In this document: piece after piece, positions 19,154 through 27,088 of the stretch | Position numbering within the stretch: position 1 is the first letter of the stretch | How the letters are laid out: every line of letters begins with the position of its first letter | Assembly (NCBI GenBank): GCA_024641475.1 | Contig: JAHECZ010000010.1 | Location: 1 to 64,000 of the forward strand | DNA: 64,000 bases | DNA from: Gammaproteobacteria bacterium | Lineage (GTDB): Bacteria > Pseudomonadota > Gammaproteobacteria > UBA6429 > Thiohalophilaceae | Direction of reading: 5' to 3' | Translations under genes and position numbers: made by a program | Notes under the pieces: model-generated | Told to the model about the DNA's origin: nothing | What the model saw: the letters and a program-made list of their open reading frames with translations, nothing else | The model's database searches: none

Positions 19154-20275
19154 TTACAGAATATTTTCCTGTATTTGACTCAAGATCTTTTTCGCCACTT
19201 TAGGCAACAATTCAGTATCTTTACTATCCTGTTGCCGCACGGTTAGTTGAGTCTTGTCGCCTTTGTCTTCCAGAACCAGTAAATATTTGTCGCTCATGAC
19301 CTTATTCTTGTCAGAGGAGAATAATCCACCCAGCCAACTCTTCTGAGCTTCGACGCGAAAACTCTCCGGCAACTTGATGTAATAAACACCCGCAGTACGA
19401 TTGCGATCTTCGATGACAAAACCCATGCGATCCAATGCCAGCTCGGCGTGTCGCCAGGTTCTTGCAAAGACATCATTAACTTCGAGTATGGATTGACCAT
19501 CACGTTCAAGCAATTGCATGGGAGAATGTGCAGGTGTCTTGGTCGCCATGGCTTGTTGCACGACCACATCGCTGGCACCACGAAACGCCATAAAGCGTAC
19601 CAGCATCTCGGCTTCCAATTCAGGATCCGGATTACGCACTACCCAGTCATCTTTTTTACCTAAATTCTCAGTCAGCGCGTTTTCCAGTTCTTCTCCCTGG
19701 CCTAACTGACGCAAACCGCGGTGCGCGATAAATACCCGCGAGGTATCCGTCGCATCACCACGTTCAATGCGAATCCGATATTTATCCAGCATGCCGGTGG
19801 AAAACATTCTGTTTAATAGCCGTGAAAACCAATTCTTGGGAACATCGGCACGATTTTCCAGCCAGTTGGTCTCCATCATCCCCAATTGCGTTTGCTCGAC
19901 TTTGACCTGAAAACCCAAATGAGTCAGAAACTCATGTGCTTCACCCCATACTGTTTCCGGCCTGGCTTTTATTTCCAGCCATACCAGGCTACCCTGACGA
20001 ACCAGACGCATATCTTTGTAGTCTGAGGCAACTTTGAATGCAGGATTGTCTTGCTGAGTTTTGCTGTAATCGGAATAACTTTGAATGGTAGTCACCAAAT
20101 CCGGCGATACACCTGTCTGTCGACCTTCCTGCGGCGCATCGAGATCAGGTGGTATCTGTAATGAACGCGTTTCCACCTTGTCGGTATACACACCTTTGTA
20201 TTTCGGATCAGATGAACAAGCGGCAATGACTGCCAGAGAAATACCTAAGGTAAACATTAATTGAATTACTTTCAC
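19154..20275 (-). CDS. bamC: Outer membrane assembly lipoprotein BamC
   Basis: The lipoprotein subunit of the BAM complex that inserts beta-barrels into the outer membrane. From the GTG at 20275 the product is 373 residues with lipobox IAAC and acyl-Cys 20. The unstructured N-terminal stretch contains YSDYSKTQ and is followed by two helix-grip domains. The GTG is preferred because GAGGTG lies 7 bases upstream. An ATG at 20290, which overlaps the dapA stop as ATGA, is the alternative. The longer open frame upstream lies inside dapA and has no signal peptide at its start. Position between dapA and purC is as in E. coli. Confidence 0.88.
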   Translation of the reverse strand: MKVIQLMFTLGISLAVIAACSSDPKYKGVYTDKVETRSLQIPPDLDAPQEGRQTGVSPDLVTTIQSYSDYSKTQQDNPAFKVASDYKDMRLVRQGSLVWLEIKARPETVWGEAHEFLTHLGFQVKVEQTQLGMMETNWLENRADVPKNWFSRLLNRMFSTGMLDKYRIRIERGDATDTSRVFIAHRGLRQLGQGEELENALTENLGKKDDWVVRNPDPELEAEMLVRFMAFRGASDVVVQQAMATKTPAHSPMQLLERDGQSILEVNDVFARTWRHAELALDRMGFVIEDRNRTAGVYYIKLPESFRVEAQKSWLGGLFSSDKNKVMSDKYLLVLEDKGDKTQLTVRQQDSKDTELLPKVAKKILSQIQENIL

Positions 20276-20286
20276 CACAACACACC

Positions 20287-21162
20287 TCATGCCACGCCAG
20301 CTTGTTGCAGCGCAGCGGTTACATCCGCATGAAATTTTTCTGACAACACAGTCAAAGGCAAACGAATCCCTTGCGTGATCATCCCCATTTTGTAGAGCGC
20401 CCACTTCACTGGAATAGGATTGGCTTCGACAAATAATTTGTTATGCAGTCCCGTCAATTTGGCATCGATCGCGCTGGCAGCAACACGATCGCCACGCAGC
20501 GCGGCCATACACATGTCATGCATGGCTTGGGGAGCAACATTCGCGGTTACCGATATAACACCATGGCCGCCCTGCAACAGAAACTCCATCGCGGTGGCAT
20601 CATCGCCACTATAAAGTTCAAATGTCGCATCACACGACTGACGTATAGTTTGCGCGCGCTCCAGGTTACCGGTGGCTTCCTTGATACCGATTATATTTTT
20701 AACTTTGGATAGTCGCGCTACAGTGTCAGCCTGCATATCAACCGCGGTGCGACCTGGTACGTTATACAAAATTTGCGGGATCGCCACGGCATCGGCCACG
20801 GCTTTGAAATGCTGAAACAGCCCTTCCTGGGTCGGCTTATTGTAGTAAGGGGTTACCAGTAAAACGGCATCGCAACCCGCTTCTTTTGCGCATTGCGTCA
20901 ATTCAATCGCTTCGCGTGTTGAATTCGAACCCGTGCCACCTATTACCGGCACTCGACCGCGTGCCAGGCTCACAGTGCGCCGCATCACATAGCAGTGCTC
21001 TTCTTCATCCAGGGTGGCAGACTCACCGGTCGTCCCTACCGAGACAATTGCATCAGTACCGTTTTGGATGTGAAATTCGACCAGCGCAGCAAGCGCCTCT
21101 TCATCGATTGCCCCGTCGGTGGTCATGGGTGTGACCAGGGCAACCATACTGCCTTTAAACAT
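20287..21162 (-). CDS. dapA: 4-hydroxy-tetrahydrodipicolinate synthase
   Basis: Condenses pyruvate with aspartate semialdehyde, the first committed step of lysine and diaminopimelate synthesis. From the ATG at 21162 it is 291 residues, and key residues fall on the E. coli numbers: Schiff-base Lys161 (GIKEATG), Tyr133 (YNVPGRT), Thr44 and Thr45 (GTTGES) and Tyr107 (YYNKPTQEG). GGGGAAGG precedes this ATG; 23 further in-frame codons upstream are not family sequence. It heads dapA-bamC-mbl-purC. Confidence 0.97.
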   Translation of the reverse strand: MFKGSMVALVTPMTTDGAIDEEALAALVEFHIQNGTDAIVSVGTTGESATLDEEEHCYVMRRTVSLARGRVPVIGGTGSNSTREAIELTQCAKEAGCDAVLLVTPYYNKPTQEGLFQHFKAVADAVAIPQILYNVPGRTAVDMQADTVARLSKVKNIIGIKEATGNLERAQTIRQSCDATFELYSGDDATAMEFLLQGGHGVISVTANVAPQAMHDMCMAALRGDRVAASAIDAKLTGLHNKLFVEANPIPVKWALYKMGMITQGIRLPLTVLSEKFHADVTAALQQAGVA

Positions 21163-21290
21163 ACCTTCCCCTGCCATTCTGCTAGGCCAAACGAAAAACG
21201 CCATAGTAAAGGCCTGCCCCCTGGAACACAAGAACTCGTCAAATCCCCGGCTGATAAGTACACTTCAGGCTCTGTAAGGAGCGGTTAAGT

Positions 21291-21911
21291 ATGGAACCAG
21301 CACCAGAGGAAAAAGTGCTACGTGAAATCCGAATCAAGCCGATTGTGCCCGGTGAATCTGTACTCATGGCAACTGCCCGGCGTAGGCGGCCACGCAAAAA
21401 AGTGGAATCCGCTCCACAGGATACCCGCCGGCATGTCCCCGAATGCGTCTTTTACCTGGGCAATGAATCCCAGACACCACCATTGCAGCGTTAATCTTTG
21501 AAGCCACTATTTATGAACGCGAAACCGGCCAGATTTTGCGCAAAGTCAACGTGGGCCAATATGTCGTCGAGCGCGGCCAACGCTTTGTTGCGATCAAACC
21601 TTTCGCCAGCCGCTATGAGTGGGCAGTACATATCCTGCCGTTACGCCAGCAAAGCGATTTTCTTGACGCCAGTCAGGACGACTTTGCGGATCTCGCGCAG
21701 GTATTACAACGCACCATGGCCCGCCTGGACGCCGTCATGGGTGGGGCACAATAGCGATGAGCACGGCTGTTGCCAGTCCAGCTTTCACTGGCAGTTGGAA
21801 ATTGCCCCACGCACCAGCATCCCGTCGGGTTTTGAACTGGGTTCGGGGCTGTTTGTGAATACCATTAGCCCGGAAAAAGCGGTGGAACGATTACGTGCAG
21901 TCGTATTGTAA
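21291..21911 (+). pseudogene. Decayed galactose-1-phosphate uridylyltransferase (GalT)-like gene
   Basis: Three pieces in two frames read as one GalT-family protein. 21291-21494 gives the N-terminus: IRIKPIVPGESVLMATARR resembles the family xRxDPITGRWVIIATERAR, and CVFYLGNESQTPP resembles CPFCPGNExxTPP with the second Cys lost. From about 21488 another frame gives YERETGQILRKV, then FVAIKPFASRYEWAVHILPL and DFADLAQVLQRTMARLD, the start of the C-terminal half. After a shift near 21750 the first frame resumes with SFHWQLEIAPRTSIPSGFEL and the family end SPEKAVERLR. The middle of about 150 residues, with the active-site HPH, is missing. At least one internal stop, two frame changes and a deletion mean it is dead. 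An alternative, that some pieces are translated on their own, is unlikely. Confidence 0.78.
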
Positions 21912-21959
21912 ATGCGGTATAAGATGACTTAACCAAGCATGTAAAAAGATGTTAACCGA

Positions 21960-22490
21960 ATGAGCAACTACCTCGTTATCTCAGCCGTGGGTGAAGACCG
22001 CCCGGGACTGGTCGCCGACCTCAGCCAACTCATCGTCAATTGCGGGTGTAATATCGAAGAAAGCCGCATGAGCCTGTTAGGCGGTGAATTTGCCATCCTC
22101 ATGATGATCTCCGGCGCCTGGAACAATATTGCCAAACTGGAAGACGCCCTGCCTGGCACCGCTGAAAAGCTCGGTGTGACTATCGCACTGAAACGTACCC
22201 AGGAACGCAATGGCACGCAGGAACGCATGCCATACAATGTTGAAATTGTGTCACTGGATCATCCCGGTATCATTCAGCAACTGGCGAGCTTTTTCTCCAA
22301 GCGTCAGATCAATATTCATGATATGTACACTACCGCCCATCGCGCCGCGCATACCGGTTCGACCATGTTCAATCTGAGTATGACCATCGAAATTCCCGCC
22401 GGCACACACATCGCCACCTTGCGGGAACAATTTATGGAATTCTGTGACCACCTGAATCTTGATGCGATCCTCGAACCGGTCAAAGGATAA
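21960..22490 (+). CDS. gcvR: GcvR-like ACT-domain transcriptional repressor
   Basis: A 176-residue protein of two ACT domains (GEDRPGLVADLSQLI at 11-25 and VSLDHPGIIQQLASFF near 96-111), the architecture of GcvR. In E. coli GcvR binds GcvA and glycine to repress the glycine cleavage genes; no DNA-binding domain is present. It stands in front of the bcp-type peroxiredoxin and divergent from dapA, the same neighbourhood as in E. coli. No gcvA is in the window, so its partner is unknown. A second, related protein lies at 47.2 kb. Confidence 0.88.
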   Translation: MSNYLVISAVGEDRPGLVADLSQLIVNCGCNIEESRMSLLGGEFAILMMISGAWNNIAKLEDALPGTAEKLGVTIALKRTQERNGTQERMPYNVEIVSLDHPGIIQQLASFFSKRQINIHDMYTTAHRAAHTGSTMFNLSMTIEIPAGTHIATLREQFMEFCDHLNLDAILEPVKG

Positions 22491-22496
22491 TCCGGC

Positions 22497-23111
22497 ATGG
22501 CCACCAAAAAGAAAGCCGCAAAGAAAAAAGTAACCAGAAAAAATATCACCCGCCAGCGCACCAGCAAAAAACCGCTTGCGAAAACAACTTCGAAGAAAAA
22601 AACAACTGTCCGGAAAACCACTGCCTCCACAGATATAAAGACATCTGCTGGTCCTGGCCTGGGCAAGTCCGTTGCCAATTTCAGCCTGCCATCCACAGAT
22701 GGCCAAACCGTGCGCCTGTCGGATCTCAAGGGCAAACATGTCGTGTTGTATTTTTATCCGCGTGACAGCACTCCAGGCTGCACCATTGAAGGTCGGGATT
22801 TTCGCGATCGCCACGCAGATTTTATCCGGCATAACAGCATTATCTTCGGCGTATCGCGCGATAGCCTGAAGCGTCACGACAATTTTCGCAGTAAGGAAAA
22901 TTTTCCATTCCACCTGCTGGCGGACGAAAACGAAGCAGTCTGCAAGATTTTTGATGTCATCAAACCGAAAAACATGTATGGCAAAATGGTGCGGGGCATT
23001 GAACGCAGCACCTTCCTTATTGATAAAAACGGTGTATTGCGTCAGGAGTGGCGCAAGGTAAAGATTGAAGGCCATGCCGACGCGGTTTTGGCAGCAGTTA
23101 AGACACTCTGA
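22497..23111 (+). CDS. Bcp/PrxQ-type peroxiredoxin with a lysine-rich histone-like N-terminal tail
   Basis: A thiol peroxidase that reduces hydrogen peroxide and organic peroxides. Residues 1-50 hold 15 Lys and 4 Arg, resembling the tail of histone H1-like proteins such as AlgP. The catalytic domain runs from about 55 to the end (204 residues; ordinary Bcp is about 155). The peroxidatic Cys is C95 in TPGCTIEG. The usual resolving Cys five residues later is Arg100 (reads CTIEGR), so it is of the 1-Cys form or uses another thiol. The second family Cys in NEAVCKIF is kept. It sits 6 bases after gcvR, as bcp does in E. coli. The tail suggests DNA or polyanion binding; that is inference. Confidence 0.9.
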   Translation: MATKKKAAKKKVTRKNITRQRTSKKPLAKTTSKKKTTVRKTTASTDIKTSAGPGLGKSVANFSLPSTDGQTVRLSDLKGKHVVLYFYPRDSTPGCTIEGRDFRDRHADFIRHNSIIFGVSRDSLKRHDNFRSKENFPFHLLADENEAVCKIFDVIKPKNMYGKMVRGIERSTFLIDKNGVLRQEWRKVKIEGHADAVLAAVKTL

Positions 23112-23155
23112 TTGAGATACCCTTTCCTCCTATTTTACAGGTAAAAATTACTCGC

Positions 23156-24565
23156 ATGAATGCCAAACAGATCGAAGGCAAGCGCTTGTTTATCCTTGAT
23201 ACCAATGTATTGATGCACGACCCCACGGCGCTGTTCCGTTTCAAGGAGCACGATATTTTTTTACCGATGATCGTACTGGAAGAACTTGATGGCAATAAAA
23301 AGGGCACGACCGAAGTAGCGCGTAATGCGCGCCAGACCAGTCGATTTCTCGATGATTTAATGGTGGATGTCACGCCGCAGCAAATCGAACACGGTATTAC
23401 GATCAAAACGGCAATCCTTTCGCATAACGGCGCGGAAGCCAGTGGCCGGTTATTTTTCCAGACGCAAACCTTACAGTCCGAACTGCCGGCCAGCCTGCCG
23501 GGAAAATCCGCGGACAACGACATTCTCAGTACTGCATTGAGTCTGCAAAAGCGTTTCAAGGATACGCTGGTCACGCTGGTTTCCAAGGATATTAATTTAC
23601 GCATCAAAGCCAGTATTGTCGGAATTCATGCCGAGGATTATCACAATGATCAGGTGCTGGATGATGTTGATCTGTTATTCACTGGCGTGGCAGAACTGGA
23701 TAAAACCTTTTGGGACAGTCACGCCAAAAACATGGACTCCTGGGTACAATCCGGCCATACCTATTACCGTGTCGAAGGACCGGCAGTGCATGACTGGGTT
23801 CCAAACCAGTTTGTCTATCATCCGGAAGACGAATTTGACGCGGTCGTACGCGAAGTAAAAGACAAAACCGCCACCATTGAGACCGTGCGTGACTATCGCA
23901 ATAATGCCAAGGCGGTGTGGGGTATTCATGCGCGCAACCGCGAACAGAATTACGCACTGAATCTCCTCATGGATCCGGAAGTGGATTTTGTCTCACTCCT
24001 GGGCAGTGCCGGTACAGGCAAAACCCTGTTATCGCTGGCCGCAGGGCTGGAGCAAACGCTGGAAAAAAATCTGTATCGCGAGATCATCATGACCCGCGTC
24101 ACGATACCGGTGGGGGAAGACATCGGCTTTTTGCCTGGTACCGAAGAAGAAAAGATGACGCCGTGGATGGGTGCCCTGATGGACAACCTCGAAGTACTGA
24201 CTGGCAACGGTGAAGGCGGTTCGTGGGGACGCGCAGCGACGCAGGATATTCTCGCCCAACGCATCAAAATCCGTTCTGTAAATTTCATGCGCGGTCGAAC
24301 TTTTTTAAATCGTTACGTGATCATCGATGAAGCACAAAATCTGACATCCAAACAATTAAAAACCCTGGTTACCCGTGCAGGACCTGGCACCAAACTGGTT
24401 TGTCTGGGCAACATCGCACAGATCGATACACCGTACCTGACGGAAACTACATCAGGACTAACCTATTTGGTAGATCGTTTCAAAGGTTGGCAACATAGTG
24501 GGCACATCACTCTACGGCGTGGCGAGCGTTCACGCCTGGCCGATTATGCGTCGGAAATTCTTTGA
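23156..24565 (+). CDS. PhoH2-type PIN-PhoH protein
   Basis: A 469-residue protein with a PIN ribonuclease domain at the N-terminus (ILDTNVLMHDP, Asp15; LEELDGNKKG) and a PhoH P-loop ATPase at the C-terminus with Walker A GSAGTGKT at 283-290 and Walker B-like YVIIDEAQNL. This fusion is the PhoH2 family, reported as RNA helicase and RNase. It is the last plus-strand gene of this group, 44 bases after the peroxiredoxin. Targets are unknown. Confidence 0.93.
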   Translation: MNAKQIEGKRLFILDTNVLMHDPTALFRFKEHDIFLPMIVLEELDGNKKGTTEVARNARQTSRFLDDLMVDVTPQQIEHGITIKTAILSHNGAEASGRLFFQTQTLQSELPASLPGKSADNDILSTALSLQKRFKDTLVTLVSKDINLRIKASIVGIHAEDYHNDQVLDDVDLLFTGVAELDKTFWDSHAKNMDSWVQSGHTYYRVEGPAVHDWVPNQFVYHPEDEFDAVVREVKDKTATIETVRDYRNNAKAVWGIHARNREQNYALNLLMDPEVDFVSLLGSAGTGKTLLSLAAGLEQTLEKNLYREIIMTRVTIPVGEDIGFLPGTEEEKMTPWMGALMDNLEVLTGNGEGGSWGRAATQDILAQRIKIRSVNFMRGRTFLNRYVIIDEAQNLTSKQLKTLVTRAGPGTKLVCLGNIAQIDTPYLTETTSGLTYLVDRFKGWQHSGHITLRRGERSRLADYASEIL

Positions 24566-24568
24566 TAG

Positions 24569-25639
24569 CTAAGCAGCTTGCTGGGTAAACGCGGTATTCG
24601 GCCACGCATGTAATAACGCATTCGCCAGAGTTGCCAAGGGTATGGCAAAGAACACGCCCCAAAATCCCCACAACCCGCCAAACACCAGCACACTGACGAT
24701 GATCGCCACCGGATGCAGATTGACTACACCGGAAAATAACAACGGCACCAGCACACTACCTTCCAGGCCCTGGATGACTGCATAGCAAATCAATAACCAA
24801 AACAAATCAGGACTGTACCCAAACTGAAAATATGCGACCACCAATACAGGTACACTGACAATGATGATACCTATATAGGGTATCAGACACGAAATTGCGA
24901 CCAGCACTGCCAGTAAAAAAGCATATTTGAGTCCGAACAGGGCAAACAACGCATACGTCGCCGCACCGACGATGGCGATTTCCCATACCTTGCCGCGAAT
25001 GTAATTGCCCAATTGTCGATCCAGTTCATTCCAGACTTGCCCCATGAGTACACGTTGCGGCGGCAGGAATCGGCCAAACCAATGCAGTATCAGCGTTTTG
25101 TCTTTTAAAAAGAAAAACACCAACAACGGTAATAACACCAAATAAACAACCAGAGTGATAGCACCGGAAGTGATCTCTTTGATTGAACCACCGAGTAATA
25201 AATTTTTACCGATGGTGCCTACCATATCGCTGAGATTTTCAATGAGTCGCTGGGTGAATTCAGGAGAAATGAATTGATACTCTTGCGACAAGTGTGTCAG
25301 ATAGTTCTGGCCTTTGGCCCAATAGCGTGATATTTCAGGAATGAAATCCGCAATCTGCACCGATAACAATGGCAAGACGCCAAACACCAACAGCAGCAAC
25401 AGTACCACGAAGATCAACCAGACTAATAACACCGCGAAAATCCGCCGCAGTTGCCAGCGTTCCAGTAATTTGACAAACCATTCGAGCAAATAGGCAATGA
25501 TTACTGCCGCGAACACAGGCGTGAGCATATTGCCCATGGTAATGATGATAACGAAGCTGCCCAGCACCAGCAGCAGCAAAAATACCGCTTGCGGATCTGA
25601 AAGATGCCGATCGTACCAGTCCTTGATAACGCGCAGCAT
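24569..25639 (-). CDS. AI-2E family transporter (PerM-like permease)
   Basis: A 356-residue inner-membrane protein with about eight hydrophobic helices, the length and pattern of the AI-2E exporter/PerM family. The family name comes from proposed autoinducer-2 export, but many members transport other solutes such as cations, so the substrate is open. No luxS is in the window. It begins 11 bases after a small hypothetical gene on the same strand and ends 3 bases before the stop of convergent phoH2. Confidence 0.88.
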   Translation of the reverse strand: MLRVIKDWYDRHLSDPQAVFLLLLVLGSFVIIITMGNMLTPVFAAVIIAYLLEWFVKLLERWQLRRIFAVLLVWLIFVVLLLLLVFGVLPLLSVQIADFIPEISRYWAKGQNYLTHLSQEYQFISPEFTQRLIENLSDMVGTIGKNLLLGGSIKEITSGAITLVVYLVLLPLLVFFFLKDKTLILHWFGRFLPPQRVLMGQVWNELDRQLGNYIRGKVWEIAIVGAATYALFALFGLKYAFLLAVLVAISCLIPYIGIIIVSVPVLVVAYFQFGYSPDLFWLLICYAVIQGLEGSVLVPLLFSGVVNLHPVAIIVSVLVFGGLWGFWGVFFAIPLATLANALLHAWPNTAFTQQAA

Positions 25640-25650
25640 GAACTGCCCTG

Positions 25651-26016
25651 CTATTGAGTGAGGAAATGATCGTAGGCGCGACGGAAGGCGATTTCCATTT
25701 CGTCGATGACCAGTCGCGCAGATTTGCCACCCATCACGTGTTCAGCCACCAGACCGGAAGTTTGATTCAGCAATTTTTTCTTATCGAGCATCGGATAGGT
25801 TTCGGCCAGCCGTTTGATGGCATCAACAACACGTTCTGTTTCAGGACGTGGAATTACCCTGGGTTGTGGCGGTTCTGTGGCAGCGCCAGGTGTTGCATTC
25901 ACCAGCGACGCTGCAGCGTCCTGGGCGAGAAATGCCGCAAAACGCACCAAGGTTGCCGCGTCACTAGCCGACAGTTTGTCCAGATAGGCGAGTAATTGTT
26001 GCTGCTGCGGCGTCAC
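25651..26016 (-). CDS. Small conserved hypothetical protein
   Basis: A 121-residue soluble protein, helical, with a Gln-rich start (PQQQQLLAYLDKL), a Pro/Ala linker around residues 40-60 and a C-terminal part with LAETYPMLDKKKLL and HVMGGKSARLVIDEME. No known domain was recognised. The start is GTG at 26016 with AGGAT upstream. It sits between the LysR gene and the AI-2E permease on one strand with gaps of 12 and 11 bases, so it is likely co-transcribed with both. Confidence 0.72.
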   Translation of the reverse strand: MTPQQQQLLAYLDKLSASDAATLVRFAAFLAQDAAASLVNATPGAATEPPQPRVIPRPETERVVDAIKRLAETYPMLDKKKLLNQTSGLVAEHVMGGKSARLVIDEMEIAFRRAYDHFLTQ

Positions 26017-26028
26017 GCTATCCTGATA

Positions 26029-26928
26029 TTATTTATGTGACTGACAATAAGAACGGGCGAAATTCAGTAATTCGTCCATGGAACGCACCCGGAATTTTTG
26101 CTTCTGGTGCACAAACGAAAATGGCCGGGTGATCGGTGGATCCAGTTCCAGCGCAACCAATGTACCTAAACGCAGTTCCTTTAGAATTGTTGCTTTGGAA
26201 AGAATGGAAACACCCATGCCTGCTTCCACTGCACCTTTGATGGCTTCCAGCGAACCTAACTCCATCGCTACATTCAGATCCGACAGATTGACGCCACCCG
26301 CTACCATACTTTCGATCATCACCTCACGTGTGCCAGAACCTTCTTCACGACAAATAAACGGATAATCCACAATGCGTTTGATAGGGACGGTCTTTTCTTT
26401 GGTTAATTCATGTCCCGGCGGCACAATCAGGACCATCTGATCGGTACGACATTCTTCAACAACCAGATTTTTATTATTGACTGGCGCTTCTACCACCCCC
26501 ATGTCGATTTCATTGTTCTCAATTTGCGAGACAATACCTTCAGTGTTAGCCACTTTCAAACGGATCGTGACTTCAGGGTGTTTGGCCTTAAAATCACCCA
26601 GCAAGACCGGTAACATATATTCTGCGATCGTCGTGCTGGCACCGAGAATTAATACACCGCTCATATCACCGGTGAGATCGCGCACCGAACGATCCATATC
26701 GCCATACAGCTCAAATATACGTTCGGCGTATTCATAGACGCGTTTGCCGGCATCGGTCAAACTGATACGATTGTGCGTGCGATCAAATAAACGGGTATTG
26801 AACTGTTCTTCCAACTGGCGCACCTGAAAGGTCACCGCCGGTTGCGTCATATGCAGTTCTTCAGCCGCCTTGGTAAAACTTAACAACCGTGCTACGGTAT
26901 GGAATACTTGCAAGCGTCGATCAGCCAT
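26029..26928 (-). CDS. LysR-family transcriptional regulator
   Basis: A 299-residue LTTR. The winged helix-turn-helix is at the N-terminus (FTKAAEELHMTQPAVTFQVRQLEEQF) and a type 2 periplasmic-binding-like effector domain follows (GASTTIAEYMLPVLLGDF onward, with EEGSGTREVM). The effector domain resembles regulators of sulfur, selenium or carbon fixation genes (CysB-, YeiE- or CbbR-like), but I cannot choose. The divergent side is not a gene; downstream lie the small hypothetical and the permease. An AT-rich stretch of 160 bases upstream probably carries its promoter and autoregulatory site. Confidence 0.92.
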   Translation of the reverse strand: MADRRLQVFHTVARLLSFTKAAEELHMTQPAVTFQVRQLEEQFNTRLFDRTHNRISLTDAGKRVYEYAERIFELYGDMDRSVRDLTGDMSGVLILGASTTIAEYMLPVLLGDFKAKHPEVTIRLKVANTEGIVSQIENNEIDMGVVEAPVNNKNLVVEECRTDQMVLIVPPGHELTKEKTVPIKRIVDYPFICREEGSGTREVMIESMVAGGVNLSDLNVAMELGSLEAIKGAVEAGMGVSILSKATILKELRLGTLVALELDPPITRPFSFVHQKQKFRVRSMDELLNFARSYCQSHK

Positions 26929-27088
26929 AAAATTCCTTAAGGCATCTGGTTTATAAAATAATAATTTAATTCTATAGATGCATTGATAAAACTAAGGAAG
27001 CGAGTTTACCAAGTCTCATCAAAAAGGCAAATAGCACCAACCGCTCTGATTCCCAGCTTTTTTATCGGTTACTCCATATAACACGGCT

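Noticed and set aside
22251..23075. Minus-strand open frame of 274 codons opposite gcvR and the peroxiredoxin
   Set aside because: The composition (Phe- and Gly-rich, low complexity) mirrors the Lys-rich plus-strand coding sequence; both plus-strand genes have firm family matches.
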